The notes beneath the pieces were generated by a model. It searched no databases. It was not told where the DNA came from and saw nothing but the letters and a program-made list of their open reading frames with translations. Both the position numbers and the translations under genes were made by a program. Positions 25,309-33,181 of a stretch of 46,854 bases of DNA are shown here, one piece after another. Origin of the DNA: an uncultured Verrucomicrobia subdivision 3 bacterium (GTDB lineage: Bacteria > Verrucomicrobiota > Verrucomicrobiia > Limisphaerales > UBA11358). Location: assembly GCA_903944085.1 (NCBI GenBank), contig CAJAQO010000316.1:1-46854 (forward strand), read 5' to 3'. Position 1 is the stretch's first letter, and every line of letters starts with the position of its first letter.

Positions 25309-25690
25309 AAATATTTTGCTCGCCGTCAACGGCACGTTGATGCGCGGGCTAGAATTGAATCCCAGCTTGCTCGCCGCCGGCGCGACATTTGTGCGCGAGA
25401 CGAAAACCGAATCTGTTTTCCGCCTTTGGTCCATCAACGACCAGCATCCCGCGATGGTGCGAGTGAAAACCGGCGGCGTCGCCGTCGCCGTGGAAGTTTG
25501 GGCCGTGCCGCTGGCGGGACTAGCTAGCATCCTATTGAAAGAGCCGCCCGGCTTGAGCATCGGCAAAGTGAAGCTGGCCGATGGTTCGGAGGTTTTGGGT
25601 GTGCTGGGCGAACCAGTCTTGTGCGACGGCCAAAAAGAGATTACATCTTTCGGCGGCTGGCGGGCTTATACCGCCAGTAAGAAAAAATAA
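25292..25690 (+). CDS. Free-standing allophanate hydrolase C-terminal-like domain
   Basis: 132 aa. The whole protein follows the C-terminal domain of allophanate hydrolases (AtzF/urea amidolyase type): Ala-Val-Asn-Gly-Thr-Leu-Met-Arg-Gly-Leu near the start, Thr-x-Ser-Val-Phe-Arg-Leu-Trp-Ser-Ile, Glu-Val-Trp-Ala-Val-Pro, Glu-Pro-Pro-Gly-Leu-Ser-Ile-Gly-Lys-Val, Val-Leu-Gly-Val-Leu-Gly-Glu, and a final Ile-Thr-Ser-Phe-Gly-Gly-Trp-Arg-Ala-Tyr. The amidase domain that normally precedes it is absent here. In full-length enzymes this domain acts on the product of allophanate cleavage (N-carboxycarbamate). Occurring with biuret-hydrolase-like genes it supports a ureido-nitrogen theme. The ATG at 25292 lies inside the cupin gene. 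Confidence 0.8.
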   Translation: MSLPGENILLAVNGTLMRGLELNPSLLAAGATFVRETKTESVFRLWSINDQHPAMVRVKTGGVAVAVEVWAVPLAGLASILLKEPPGLSIGKVKLADGSEVLGVLGEPVLCDGQKEITSFGGWRAYTASKKK

Positions 25691-25699
25691 TTGCAAGGC

Positions 25700-26137
25700 G
25701 ATGACACGCAAGCTCCGGCTACACTTTCTTCCACGTCCCTGCGCTACGATGCCTCCCCAAAGAAAACCGTCCGGTCCAAGCATCCCTGCCGAATGGTGCG
25801 CATATTCGGCAAACGCGTTCAAAAGTTCTTTGAACGGGCCGATAGCCGAATTGGTTCCCCCCGCGCGTTGCGTAACGGTGAACGGAACTGCTGACTGAAC
25901 AAAGTGGTGCGGTCGTGAATCTGGCAACGGCTGGAACCCCAAAAGCCTTCCCAAGGGGCAGTCAGGTTACGGGCGACTTGCTGTATCGAAGATTCGTTCG
26001 GTTCGGGCGCCACCCCGGAATTTGCAGCTCGCGCGTCGCCAAATGGATGACGAAAAGCACATGGTAGCGAATCAATCCCTTCGCCGTCCAAAGCTCCACG
26101 GTGAAAAATTCGCTGGCCGCCAGCAAAAGCGGTCAGG
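25700..26137 (-). pseudogene. Decayed rve-type integrase/transposase
   Basis: Translation of the minus strand gives consecutive pieces of one integrase family in different frames: Ala-Ser-Glu-Phe-Phe-Thr-Val-Glu-Leu-Trp-Thr with Arg-Tyr-His-Val-Leu-Phe-Val-Ile (about 26125-26035), then Gln-Val-Ala-Arg-Asn-Leu-Thr, Ile-His-Asp-Arg and Arg-Leu-Ser-Ala-Arg-Ser (to about 25830), then Asn-Ala-Phe-Ala-Glu, then Met-Arg-Thr-Ile-Arg-Gln with Cys-Leu-Asp-Arg and Phe-Phe-Gly-Glu-Ala-Ser before a stop. At least three frameshifts separate them, and the N-terminal part is missing. The remnant fills the gap between the ureido operon and the PEP-CTERM gene. Confidence 0.72.
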
Positions 26138-26142
26138 GGAAT

Positions 26143-27000
26143 TTATTTTTTGCGACGTATCAGCACGAACGCTGCGAGACCGCCGCCGATGACCAGCGAA
26201 GCCGCCGTGCTCGGCTCAGGAACGGTGGAGATTCCGGTTAAGGCAATGCTATCAAGTCCAGAAGTGAGTTCCCCCGGCGTGCCGATATCTCCAATCAGAG
26301 AGAAGGCACCCGTGGACAGATTGACGGTGAACAATTCTGTTTGCCCGCTGACAGTTCCTGAAAAATACGCCACATCGGTGGCCGGTGAGATATCCAAGCC
26401 CACCCGGTCGAGAAAATTGACGCCCGACGCACCGATCAAGGAGGTGCCCCCCGTTGCCGGGGTGATGCTATATAGGTCGTGGGTGTCGGCACTGACCCCG
26501 ATGAATGTGCCATTCACATAATTGTAGGCGATGGCGTCAAGGGAGACTCCGGTATAATTTGGCAGCACCGTGGCCGCGCCAGTCGTTGGGTTTAAAGTGA
26601 TGTTCTGGCCCAAATCACTCGACACATACAAGAGGCTTGTGCCTAAGTTAAAGCCAAAGTCAATGCCATTCAACACCGGGCTGAAACTCCCGGAACCGAC
26701 CGGCGTGCAAACACCCGTGCCGGTATTGATGGTGTAGAGATGGCTCTGGTCCCCCAGGCCATAAAGGAGGCCATTGACCCAATCAACCCCCCGGATTTGC
26801 TCGCCCGACGGCATGCCGCTCAATGCAATGGCGCTCTTCAATGTTCCCGGACTGGCGCTGTCAAAAGACACCAGTTGGTTCAATTGATCACTCACGCCAT
26901 AAACCAGTTCGGCGTGAACCTTGACGGTGGAAACCGCCATCACGCCAGCGGCCAAAGTAATCACCCCCAAGCTGAAATTACATATTGCTTCGGTTTTCAT
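26143..27000 (-). CDS. PEP-CTERM sorted exported protein with DUF4394-like beta-propeller repeats
   Basis: 285 aa. A signal peptide (about 1-30) precedes repeated ~45-residue units with Ile-Arg-Gly-Val-Asp, Leu-Tyr-x-Leu-Gly, Leu-Tyr-Thr-Ile-Asn, Gly-x-Asp-Phe-Gly-Phe-Asn and Ile-x-Leu-Asn-Pro-Thr-Thr-Gly, which is the DUF4394 pattern. The C-terminus is a classic PEP-CTERM signal: Val-Pro-Glu-Pro-Ser-Thr at about 260, a hydrophobic helix, and Ile-Arg-Arg-Lys-Lys. Such proteins are cut and anchored by an exosortase, which must be encoded elsewhere. AGGA lies 6 nt before the ATG. Function unknown; surface or matrix protein is likely. Confidence 0.88.
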   Translation of the reverse strand: MKTEAICNFSLGVITLAAGVMAVSTVKVHAELVYGVSDQLNQLVSFDSASPGTLKSAIALSGMPSGEQIRGVDWVNGLLYGLGDQSHLYTINTGTGVCTPVGSGSFSPVLNGIDFGFNLGTSLLYVSSDLGQNITLNPTTGAATVLPNYTGVSLDAIAYNYVNGTFIGVSADTHDLYSITPATGGTSLIGASGVNFLDRVGLDISPATDVAYFSGTVSGQTELFTVNLSTGAFSLIGDIGTPGELTSGLDSIALTGISTVPEPSTAASLVIGGGLAAFVLIRRKK

Positions 27001-27551
27001 TTTATTCCTATTTGTGGTTGGTCATTTTTCCATGCAACACTCACATATATTTTGAACCACATTGCAGCCCCGGCATATTGGCAAATTTACACACCCGGCT
27101 TGTCCGATCCGTATAGCCATACTAAGTAATTCACCTAGGCACCGCTCCTCGCCGGCGAATCAGTTTCAATCACTCGCGGCGGACAACGCCACTCGCGCAA
27201 CTGCCGGCAGGCTTCGGCATATCCGCTGGCAATATGATTTGGCTTTGTTTTTGCGGGACTCGGCCACCGACTGGCCGGGCACCAGAACCGAGCCGCCGTG
27301 GTCAAAGGCAATTAGGGAAAGACGGGGGAAGCGCGCGTCTCGCGTGCGGGTTTTAGAGGCAAATACGGCCCGTATTCCAGTGTCTAGCGACAACTGGCTA
27401 GAAATGAGGTCATTTCTTGAAGAGGTTGGCTCGAACCGCCTTTTACGCGCTCAAACCTTAACCGTTTCTTTCAAAGGCCCCTTTTGATTCATTGTCTGAA
27501 ACTACAGTCGCCGTGCGCAGCACGTCCGACATTTCCACACACGTTTTGAGA
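27001..27551. other. Intergenic region before the PEP-CTERM gene
   Basis: I see no coding region in these ~550 bases. The ~160 bases next to the PEP-CTERM gene are A/T-rich and likely hold its promoter. At 27120-27139 the sequence TACTAAGTA (palindrome) is followed by CCTAGG, which could be a regulator site about 120 bp from the start codon. Confidence 0.4.
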
Positions 27552-27627
27552 TGGTGGAGCCAAGGAGGCTCGAACTCCTGACCTCCTGAATGCCATTCAG
27601 GCGCTCTACCAACTGAGCTATGACCCC
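27552..27627 (-). tRNA. tRNA-Ala (anticodon GGC)
   Basis: On the minus strand a complete cloverleaf folds: acceptor GGGGTCA pairs with TGGCTCC (one G-U), D-arm GCTC/GAGC, anticodon stem CCTGA/TCAGG with the seven-base loop ATGGCAT placing GGC at 34-36, T-arm AGGAG/CTCCT with TTCGAGC loop, discriminator A. The 3' CCA is encoded (27552-27554). GGC reads alanine GCC/GCU codons. Confidence 0.97.
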
Positions 27628-27798
27628 ATCCACAAAACGGAGCGACAATTTATATTTTCCGCGCCACAAGTCAAAACATTTTGCCGCCGGCCGGGCATAA
27701 TCTTGATCCGCCGAAAATCCGATGGCGATTGCGGGCCGTATTTAGCTTGCGCCATGAAAATGGATTGAACCCGGGCCGCAAAATTCCTAGCGTCTGGC

Positions 27799-29001
27799 GT
27801 GGCATCCAAGCTTCGCATCGCGTTTCTCACGCACGAACCGTTTTATCCGCCGTCCGGCGGCGGTTCGGCGGAGGCCGTTTATCTCGTCCAGGAAATGGTC
27901 CGGCGCGGCCACGCCGTCCACGTCTTCGGCCCGCAGATTGACGCCGCAGAAAACGTGCAGAAAAAATTCGGCGTCTCGCTGCACCCATTCACCAAATGGC
28001 AAATGGGCCGCTACGCGAAATTCCGCAATTTCAAATACGTGGCGTATCCGTTTTTTCTCGAACGCATGGTCGCCGCCGTCGCGCGGGAAATAAAATTTGA
28101 TCTCCTTTTTTCGCAGCACGCCATTTCCGCCGTCGCCGCCGGAAAATTAAAAACGAAGCTGGGCGTGCCGGTGGTGATGAATTTCCCCGACCTGCTCACC
28201 GGCTTCATGGAAACGTGGCCGAGTTACATCGCGCCGAAACCGCTCGTCCACGCGCTGATGCGCTACGAAATCTCGCTGCCGGTGCGTTACGGAGTGGATG
28301 GCGTGTGCGCCATTTCCGATGAATTTGCCCGGCGGCTCGCGGCTCGCGGCTATCCGCGTGAAAAAATTTGCCCGATTTATTACGGCTACGACGCGGCGGC
28401 GTTTCCGTTGCGCACGCAACTGCCGCCGCCGGGCCAGCCGCCCGTCGTGGTCATGCACGGTTCGTTCGACGCGCATCACCTCGGCGAGATTGCTTTCGGC
28501 ACGGTAAAATTTGTGGTGGCGAAAAAGCCGGAAACGATTTTTCGTTTCGTCGGCCGGCGCACCGCCGGGCTGGAAAAATTTCTGCAACGCGCGCGGACGA
28601 TTCCGAATTTCAAATTTGAGGCGGCCGGTTTCACACCTTACGCCGAAGTCTCCAAACAACTCGCCAGCGCCAGCGTGGGCATCGTGCCTTACGAGGAATC
28701 CGCCGGCACGCATTGCGCGTTTGTCGCGAAGATTGTGGAATATGTCGCCACCGGCCTGCCGACGGTTTGCACGCCGCTGCAAAGCGTTCGCAGCTATTTC
28801 AAAAATGATCCGCTGGTGAAATTTTCGGAATTCAACGGCGCTGATTTCGGATCAAAAATCCTGGCGTGGCTGGACACGCCGGCGGCGAATTGGCAGCCGC
28901 ACGCGGCCACCTCCGCCGCGCGCGTGCAGGCGGAACTCGACTGGCAGCCGCTGTGCCGCAAGGCGGTGGATTTTGCGGAAAAAATAATTTCGGGTGTTTG
29001 A
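27799..29001 (+). CDS. Family GT4 glycosyltransferase
   Basis: 400 aa with a two-Rossmann GT-B fold. The N-terminal half has the Gly-Gly-Gly-Ser loop (Pro-Pro-Ser-Gly-Gly-Gly-Ser-Ala-Glu) and Val-His-Val-Phe-Gly. The C-terminal half has the donor-binding segment Val-Pro-Tyr-Glu-Glu-Ser-Ala-Gly-Thr-His and Lys-Ile-Val-Glu-Tyr-Val-Ala-Thr-Gly-Leu-Pro, the GT4 pattern contacting the nucleotide sugar. It probably transfers a hexose to a lipid or polysaccharide precursor. The start is a GTG at 27799; the next in-frame ATG would remove the N-terminal Rossmann strand. No other polysaccharide genes adjoin it, so acceptor and sugar are unknown. Confidence 0.85.
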   Translation: MASKLRIAFLTHEPFYPPSGGGSAEAVYLVQEMVRRGHAVHVFGPQIDAAENVQKKFGVSLHPFTKWQMGRYAKFRNFKYVAYPFFLERMVAAVAREIKFDLLFSQHAISAVAAGKLKTKLGVPVVMNFPDLLTGFMETWPSYIAPKPLVHALMRYEISLPVRYGVDGVCAISDEFARRLAARGYPREKICPIYYGYDAAAFPLRTQLPPPGQPPVVVMHGSFDAHHLGEIAFGTVKFVVAKKPETIFRFVGRRTAGLEKFLQRARTIPNFKFEAAGFTPYAEVSKQLASASVGIVPYEESAGTHCAFVAKIVEYVATGLPTVCTPLQSVRSYFKNDPLVKFSEFNGADFGSKILAWLDTPAANWQPHAATSAARVQAELDWQPLCRKAVDFAEKIISGV

Positions 29002-29110
29002 AAATTTTGCGCCCGGCCATCCGGTTGGACTCGCTGCCAGAGGTCTGGGTTGCCTCCGTCTATTTCCGAAAAGCGCCACCGTGATCTTCGCAGCATCGTT
29101 GATTGAGCCA

Positions 29111-29138
29111 TTGACGCCGGATGATTCTCGTTTATAAT
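29111..29138 (+). promoter_or_regulatory. Near-consensus sigma-70 promoter
   Basis: TTGACG (29111-29116), 16-bp spacer, TATAAT (29133-29138). It places the transcript start about 100 nt before the ABC-F ATG at 29247 and argues against the longer reading from 29121, which begins inside the promoter. Confidence 0.65.
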
Positions 29139-29246
29139 ATCCCGTTCGTCGCCGCAGACAAATCCAATGCTTCGGCTTCCACGTGGTGCAGGTCAATTTT
29201 CTCTCCGCGTCGCTACGGTCATCCGTCAAAAAAAACATTTTACATC

Positions 29247-30857
29247 ATGCTTATCATTCGAGATTTGAAGGTCGCCTTCGGCGGGCGCGTGCTGTTTGAG
29301 GACGCGTCATTCGCGGTGAATTACGGCGACCGCGTGGCGCTGGTCGGGCCGAACGGCGCGGGCAAAACCACGCTGTTTTCGCTCATCCTCAACCGGCAGG
29401 AGCCGGACGCCGGCACGGTGGAGCGCGACGAGTGGACCATGGTCGGCCATCTGCCGCAGGAGGCCGAGGCGCACGGCGAAGAGACGATTCTTGACGTGGC
29501 CACCGGCCGCGTGGATGAATTGCCGCGCTTGGAAAAACGGCTGCACGAGTTGGAGGCGGCTGGACAGGTGTCCGCACCCGAATATCTCGAAGCTCACGCC
29601 AAGCATGATGCCTTGAACGATCCACAGGTGGAAACGAAGGCGAAAAAAATGTTGCGCGGTCTGGGTTTTCGCGAGAACGACTTTGACCGCAAGGCGCGCG
29701 AAATGAGCGGCGGCTGGATCATGCGGGCGCGGCTGGCGCGGCTGCTCGTCATGGAGCCGGATCTGTTGCTGCTGGACGAACCGACGAACCATCTTGATTT
29801 GCTCGCGCTGCTCTGGCTGCAAAATTATTTGAAGAATTATTCCGGCGCGTTGCTGCTGATTTCGCACGACCGTCAATTCATGGATGAAGTGGTGACGCGC
29901 GTGCACGAAATCGCCGAGCGGAAGCTGGTGGATTACACCGGCAATTACACGGATTTCCTGCGGCAGCGCGAGGAGCGTTACGAACAGCAATTGGCTGCCT
30001 ACAAAAATCAGCAAAAAGAAATTCAGGCGCTCCAGGAATTCGCCGACCGCTTTCGCTCCGTCACCTCCAAAGCCTCGCAGGCCATGGCCAAGCTCAAGCA
30101 GATTGAACGGCTGGAATTGATCGAGAAACCGCTGGCGCCGCGCAAGCCATTCCGTTTTCAAATTCCGCCGCCGCCGCGCGGTGGACAGCGCGCGGCTTCG
30201 CTGGCGGGAATTCACATGGCCTACGGCGCAACGAAAGTTTACCACGGCCTTGACCTCACCATCGAACGCGGCGAACGCACCGTGCTCGTGGGGCCGAATG
30301 GCGCGGGCAAATCCACGCTGCTCAAAATTCTGGCCGGCGTCGTGGAATTTCAAAAAGGCGAACGCGACCTCGGCCACAATGCCAAGATCGGCTATTTCAG
30401 CCAGCATCGCGCGGCCACGCTCGACCCCGAGAAAACCGTGCTCGACGAAGTTCTCGCCAGCGCGCCGGCCATGCGCGAGGACGAGGCGCGCGGCGTGCTC
30501 GGTTCCTTCATGTTCCGCAAGGATGACATTTACAAACAGACGAAAGTTCTGAGCGGCGGCGAAAAGAGCCGGCTCAATCTCGTCAAGTTTCTCGTGGATC
30601 CGCCAAACCTGCTGCTGATGGACGAGCCGACCACGCACCTCGACATTCACACCGTCGAGTCGCTCACGCTGGCGCTGGAACGCTACGAAGGCACGCTGGT
30701 GTTTATTTCTCACGACGTCCATTTCATCCGCCACCTCGCAACCAAGGTGCTGCACATCAACGCCGGCCAGGTGACGCCTTATGTCGGCGGCTACGAATAT
30801 TTTCTGGAGAAAACTGGCATGGCGAACGACGCCCGCGCCGCGCTGACGGCCGGATGA
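29247..30857 (+). CDS. ABC-F family ATPase
   Basis: 536 aa, two ABC cassettes on one chain and no membrane part, the ABC-F layout of ribosome-associated factors. First cassette: Walker A Gly-Pro-Asn-Gly-Ala-Gly-Lys-Thr (about residue 36), signature Met-Ser-Gly-Gly-Trp, Walker B Leu-Leu-Leu-Leu-Asp-Glu-Pro-Thr-Asn-His-Leu-Asp. A charged ~80-residue helical linker (Glu-Glu-Arg-Tyr-Glu-Gln-Gln) follows. Second cassette: Gly-Pro-Asn-Gly-Ala-Gly-Lys-Ser, Leu-Ser-Gly-Gly-Glu-Lys-Ser-Arg, Leu-Leu-Met-Asp-Glu-Pro-Thr-Thr-His-Leu-Asp. ABC-F proteins act on the ribosomal E site to rescue or tune translation; antibiotic protection is one subtype but nothing here points to it. Start at 29247 is set by the promoter and the family N-terminus. 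Confidence 0.9.
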   Translation: MLIIRDLKVAFGGRVLFEDASFAVNYGDRVALVGPNGAGKTTLFSLILNRQEPDAGTVERDEWTMVGHLPQEAEAHGEETILDVATGRVDELPRLEKRLHELEAAGQVSAPEYLEAHAKHDALNDPQVETKAKKMLRGLGFRENDFDRKAREMSGGWIMRARLARLLVMEPDLLLLDEPTNHLDLLALLWLQNYLKNYSGALLLISHDRQFMDEVVTRVHEIAERKLVDYTGNYTDFLRQREERYEQQLAAYKNQQKEIQALQEFADRFRSVTSKASQAMAKLKQIERLELIEKPLAPRKPFRFQIPPPPRGGQRAASLAGIHMAYGATKVYHGLDLTIERGERTVLVGPNGAGKSTLLKILAGVVEFQKGERDLGHNAKIGYFSQHRAATLDPEKTVLDEVLASAPAMREDEARGVLGSFMFRKDDIYKQTKVLSGGEKSRLNLVKFLVDPPNLLLMDEPTTHLDIHTVESLTLALERYEGTLVFISHDVHFIRHLATKVLHINAGQVTPYVGGYEYFLEKTGMANDARAALTAG

Positions 30858-30932
30858 TGCGCACCGCTGGTCCGTCATGATTCTATTCCAGACGAAAAAT
30901 TATAATCGGCTTCATCATCGTGGTCGCTGACA

Positions 30933-30962
30933 GATTACGATTGAGATTAAGATTAAAATTAC
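30933..30962. repeat. Degenerate GATTAA hexamer tandem repeat
   Basis: Five consecutive hexamers, GATTAC, GATTGA, GATTAA, GATTAA and AATTAC, lie in the 198-bp gap between the ABC-F gene and the receiver gene. It is a short variable-type repeat with no obvious product. Confidence 0.6.
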
Positions 30963-30993
30963 GACGTAACTCAATTTCCGCCGTGCAGCTTTT

Positions 30994-31023
30994 TTGATGG
31001 ACAACCGGCGACTCCGACATAAT
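30994..31023 (+). promoter_or_regulatory. Possible sigma-70 promoter of the receiver/pilT pair
   Basis: TTGATG (30994-30999), 18-bp spacer, CATAAT (31018-31023), about 30 nt before the first ATG at 31056. Reasonable but not strong. Confidence 0.35.
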
Positions 31024-31055
31024 CTTGCCGGCGGCAAAACGGTGAAATCGCCAAA

Positions 31056-31586
31056 ATGCATAATGCGGACGGACTCATGATCAACCCTTTGTTTCCCAGC
31101 GAACAGGCCTGCCGCACGGCCAACATTCTCATCATTGACGACGAGGAAGCCGACATTCGCGCGCTCGAATGGGCGTTGCGCCAGGCCCAATTTCCCAACT
31201 TCCGCAGTCTGACCGATCCCACTCGGGCGCGCGACGAGTTCGCGCGGTTCCGGCCCGATTTGGTTCTGCTGGATTTGCACATGCCGGAACTGGACGGGTT
31301 CGGCGTGTTGAAGCAACTGCGGGAAGCGACATCAGCCGCAGATTTTTTGCCGGTGCTGGTGTTGACCGGTGACAGCACGGCGGAAATGCGCAGCCGCGCT
31401 CTGGCCGCCGGCGCCACCGATTTTCTCGGCAAGCCGGTGGATTATACTGAAGTAATCTTGCGGATAAAAAACCTGCTGCAAACGCGGTTTCTCTACCGGC
31501 AGGCACAGGTCATGCAGACACAACTTGAAACGCTTACGGCCAAGCAAGCGTCCAGTCCGGCCGCCGGGCCGGATCAGAAACTGTGA
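31056..31586 (+). CDS. Single-domain response regulator
   Basis: 176 aa; a second ATG at 31077 is an equally good start. The receiver domain (about 22-145) has Ile-Ile-Asp-Asp-Glu-Glu at the first strand, phosphoacceptor Asp in Val-Leu-Leu-Asp-Leu-His-Met-Pro, Thr in Val-Leu-Thr-Gly-Asp, and Lys in Gly-Lys-Pro. The ~30-residue helical tail carries no output domain, so it probably works by protein contact. It is 22 nt upstream of a PilT-type ATPase, which suggests control of pilus retraction or of a related motor. No kinase is adjacent. Confidence 0.87.
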   Translation: MHNADGLMINPLFPSEQACRTANILIIDDEEADIRALEWALRQAQFPNFRSLTDPTRARDEFARFRPDLVLLDLHMPELDGFGVLKQLREATSAADFLPVLVLTGDSTAEMRSRALAAGATDFLGKPVDYTEVILRIKNLLQTRFLYRQAQVMQTQLETLTAKQASSPAAGPDQKL

Positions 31587-31608
31587 AATGACCGGCGCTT
31601 TTTGAACG

Positions 31609-32838
31609 ATGGAAACCATCCCCACCGAAGAACTGGACCGGTTGCTGGCGGCGATGATTCAAAGCGCCGAGGGCATCTCGGATCTGCTCTTTGTGGCGGG
31701 CAAACCACCGCAGATGGAGGTGCATGGCCGGCTCAAGCCGTTTGCGCTGGCGCCGCCCGAATCGGTGCTCACCAGTTTGCGCATCGAAGGGCTGGCCGGT
31801 GCCATCATCAACAACAACGCGCGGCTGCTGGCGGATCTGGCGAGCCACGGCTCGTGCGATTGCAGCTATTCCCTGAAAAATTTCTGCCGGTTTCGCGTCA
31901 ACATTTACCGGCAGAACGGAAATTTTGCGATGGTGCTGCGCCGGCTGCAATCGCAGGTGCCCTCGCTGGAATCGCTTAATCTCGCGCCGGTGTTCCGCGA
32001 GGTCATCAAGGAAAAAAACGGCCTCATTTTTGTGACGGGCGGCACCGGCAGCGGCAAGACGACCACGCTGGCGGCGATGCTCAACGCCATCAACCAGAGC
32101 AATGAGTTTCACATCGTCACGCTGGAAGACCCGATTGAATTTTTGCATCCGCATCTCAAGTCCACGTTCAGCCAGCGGGAACTGGGGCGCGATTTTTTCA
32201 ATTTTCCCGACGGCTTGCGCGCCGCGCTGCGGCAGGCGCCGAAAATTATTCTGGTTGGCGAAATTCGCGACCGTGACACGATGGAAATTGCGCTGACCGC
32301 CGGCGAAACCGGCCACGTGGTTTACAGCACGCTGCACACCATCAGCGCCGGACAAACCATCAACCGCATCCTCGGCATGTTCAGCAAGGACGAGGAGCAG
32401 CAGGTGCGCGAGCGGCTGGTGGGTTCGCTGCGTTACATCATCAGCCAACGACTTATTCCCCGGATCGAAGGCGGTCGGCTGCTTGTCACCGAATTGATGG
32501 GCAGCAGCCTGCGCACGCGCGAAGCTATCGCGCTTGGAGAAAATGAAAACCGCCGGCTGGCGGATATCATCGAGGCAGGCACCACCGCCGGCTGGCACAG
32601 TTTTGAACAATCTTTGATTAAAGCTTACGAGGAAGAATGGATCACGGAGGAAACCGCGCTGCTTTACTGCATCAACAAACCGACGATGCTCCAGCGCATT
32701 GACACCGTCAACAAGCGTAGGGAAACTGCCAGCGCGCCCGGCATGTTGAAAATGAAAATGGACGCGCGGCCGGTCATCCCGCCGCCCGCCTACAATTACA
32801 AACCGCCGGGATTGGAAGGTTTGAAGCCGTCCGGGTGA
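31609..32838 (+). CDS. PilT-type retraction ATPase
   Basis: 409 aa secretion ATPase of the PilT/PilU class. The Walker A motif Gly-Gly-Thr-Gly-Ser-Gly-Lys-Thr-Thr-Thr begins at residue 144. The Asp box (Thr-Leu-Glu-Asp-Pro-Ile-Glu), Walker B (Ile-Ile-Leu-Val-Gly-Glu-Ile-Arg-Asp) and His box (Gly-Glu-Thr-Gly-His-Val-Val-Tyr-Ser-Thr-Leu-His-Thr) are all present. PilT powers disassembly of type IV pili. The last ~45 residues are a Pro-rich tail. The canonical PilT C-terminal retraction motif Ala-Ile-Arg-Asn-Leu is not seen; the corresponding region reads Ala-Ile-Ala-Leu-Gly-Glu, nearer to PilU-like proteins. No pilin genes are in the window. Confidence 0.88.
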   Translation: METIPTEELDRLLAAMIQSAEGISDLLFVAGKPPQMEVHGRLKPFALAPPESVLTSLRIEGLAGAIINNNARLLADLASHGSCDCSYSLKNFCRFRVNIYRQNGNFAMVLRRLQSQVPSLESLNLAPVFREVIKEKNGLIFVTGGTGSGKTTTLAAMLNAINQSNEFHIVTLEDPIEFLHPHLKSTFSQRELGRDFFNFPDGLRAALRQAPKIILVGEIRDRDTMEIALTAGETGHVVYSTLHTISAGQTINRILGMFSKDEEQQVRERLVGSLRYIISQRLIPRIEGGRLLVTELMGSSLRTREAIALGENENRRLADIIEAGTTAGWHSFEQSLIKAYEEEWITEETALLYCINKPTMLQRIDTVNKRRETASAPGMLKMKMDARPVIPPPAYNYKPPGLEGLKPSG

Positions 32839-33181
32839 GCGGCGCAAAGCTCGGCGGCGTAAAAAACTTTCCAATTCGCGCCAAGTTGCCGCTGGCGGGT
32901 TCAATTTTGCCAGGCCACTGCCGAGTCAGGCAAGAACCGGAAAATAGCGATTGACAGATTTTTGTTTTTTTTATCAACTTCAGAACCTCCTTGTGAAAAC
33001 CGACGCGGATGGTTTGGTTCATCCAATTCAGCTCGTAGCCGAGGTGGTAAGTTGAAATCAGATCAATGAGTCTTTTCAAATTGTCATGCGCTGTTCGAGG
33101 CTTGCCCGCCAACCGGTGCATCGGTGGCTGCGGGTTTTCTGCAGGCACAAAATGCCAGTAATCCAGTAATCCACTAAGTTT
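32839..33181. other. Intergenic region before the giant repeat protein
   Basis: No supported gene. A minus-strand frame (33148-32774) has one protein-like stretch (Leu-Lys-Arg-Leu-Ile-Asp-Leu-Ile, then Asn-Trp-Met-Asn-Gln-Thr) but overlaps the pilT end and is not recognised, so it may be a remnant. Just before the downstream ATG the octamer CCAGTAAT is directly repeated (33155-33170). No ribosome binding site is obvious. Confidence 0.35.

Noticed and set aside
28000-29000. Possible polysaccharide cluster around the GT4 gene
   Set aside because: Only one glycosyltransferase is present; flanks are a tRNA and an ABC-F ATPase, so no cluster is supported.
29247-30857. ABC-F gene as an antibiotic resistance determinant
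   Set aside because: The sequence fits general ABC-F proteins; no leader attenuator or resistance-type long linker is seen, so resistance is not supported.
29307-30878. 523-aa minus-strand ORF opposite the ABC-F gene
   Set aside because: The plus strand carries both complete ABC cassettes with all motifs; the minus frame has no recognisable domain.
31534-32904. 456-aa minus-strand ORF opposite the PilT-type gene
   Set aside because: Antisense shadow of a gene with intact Walker and His boxes.
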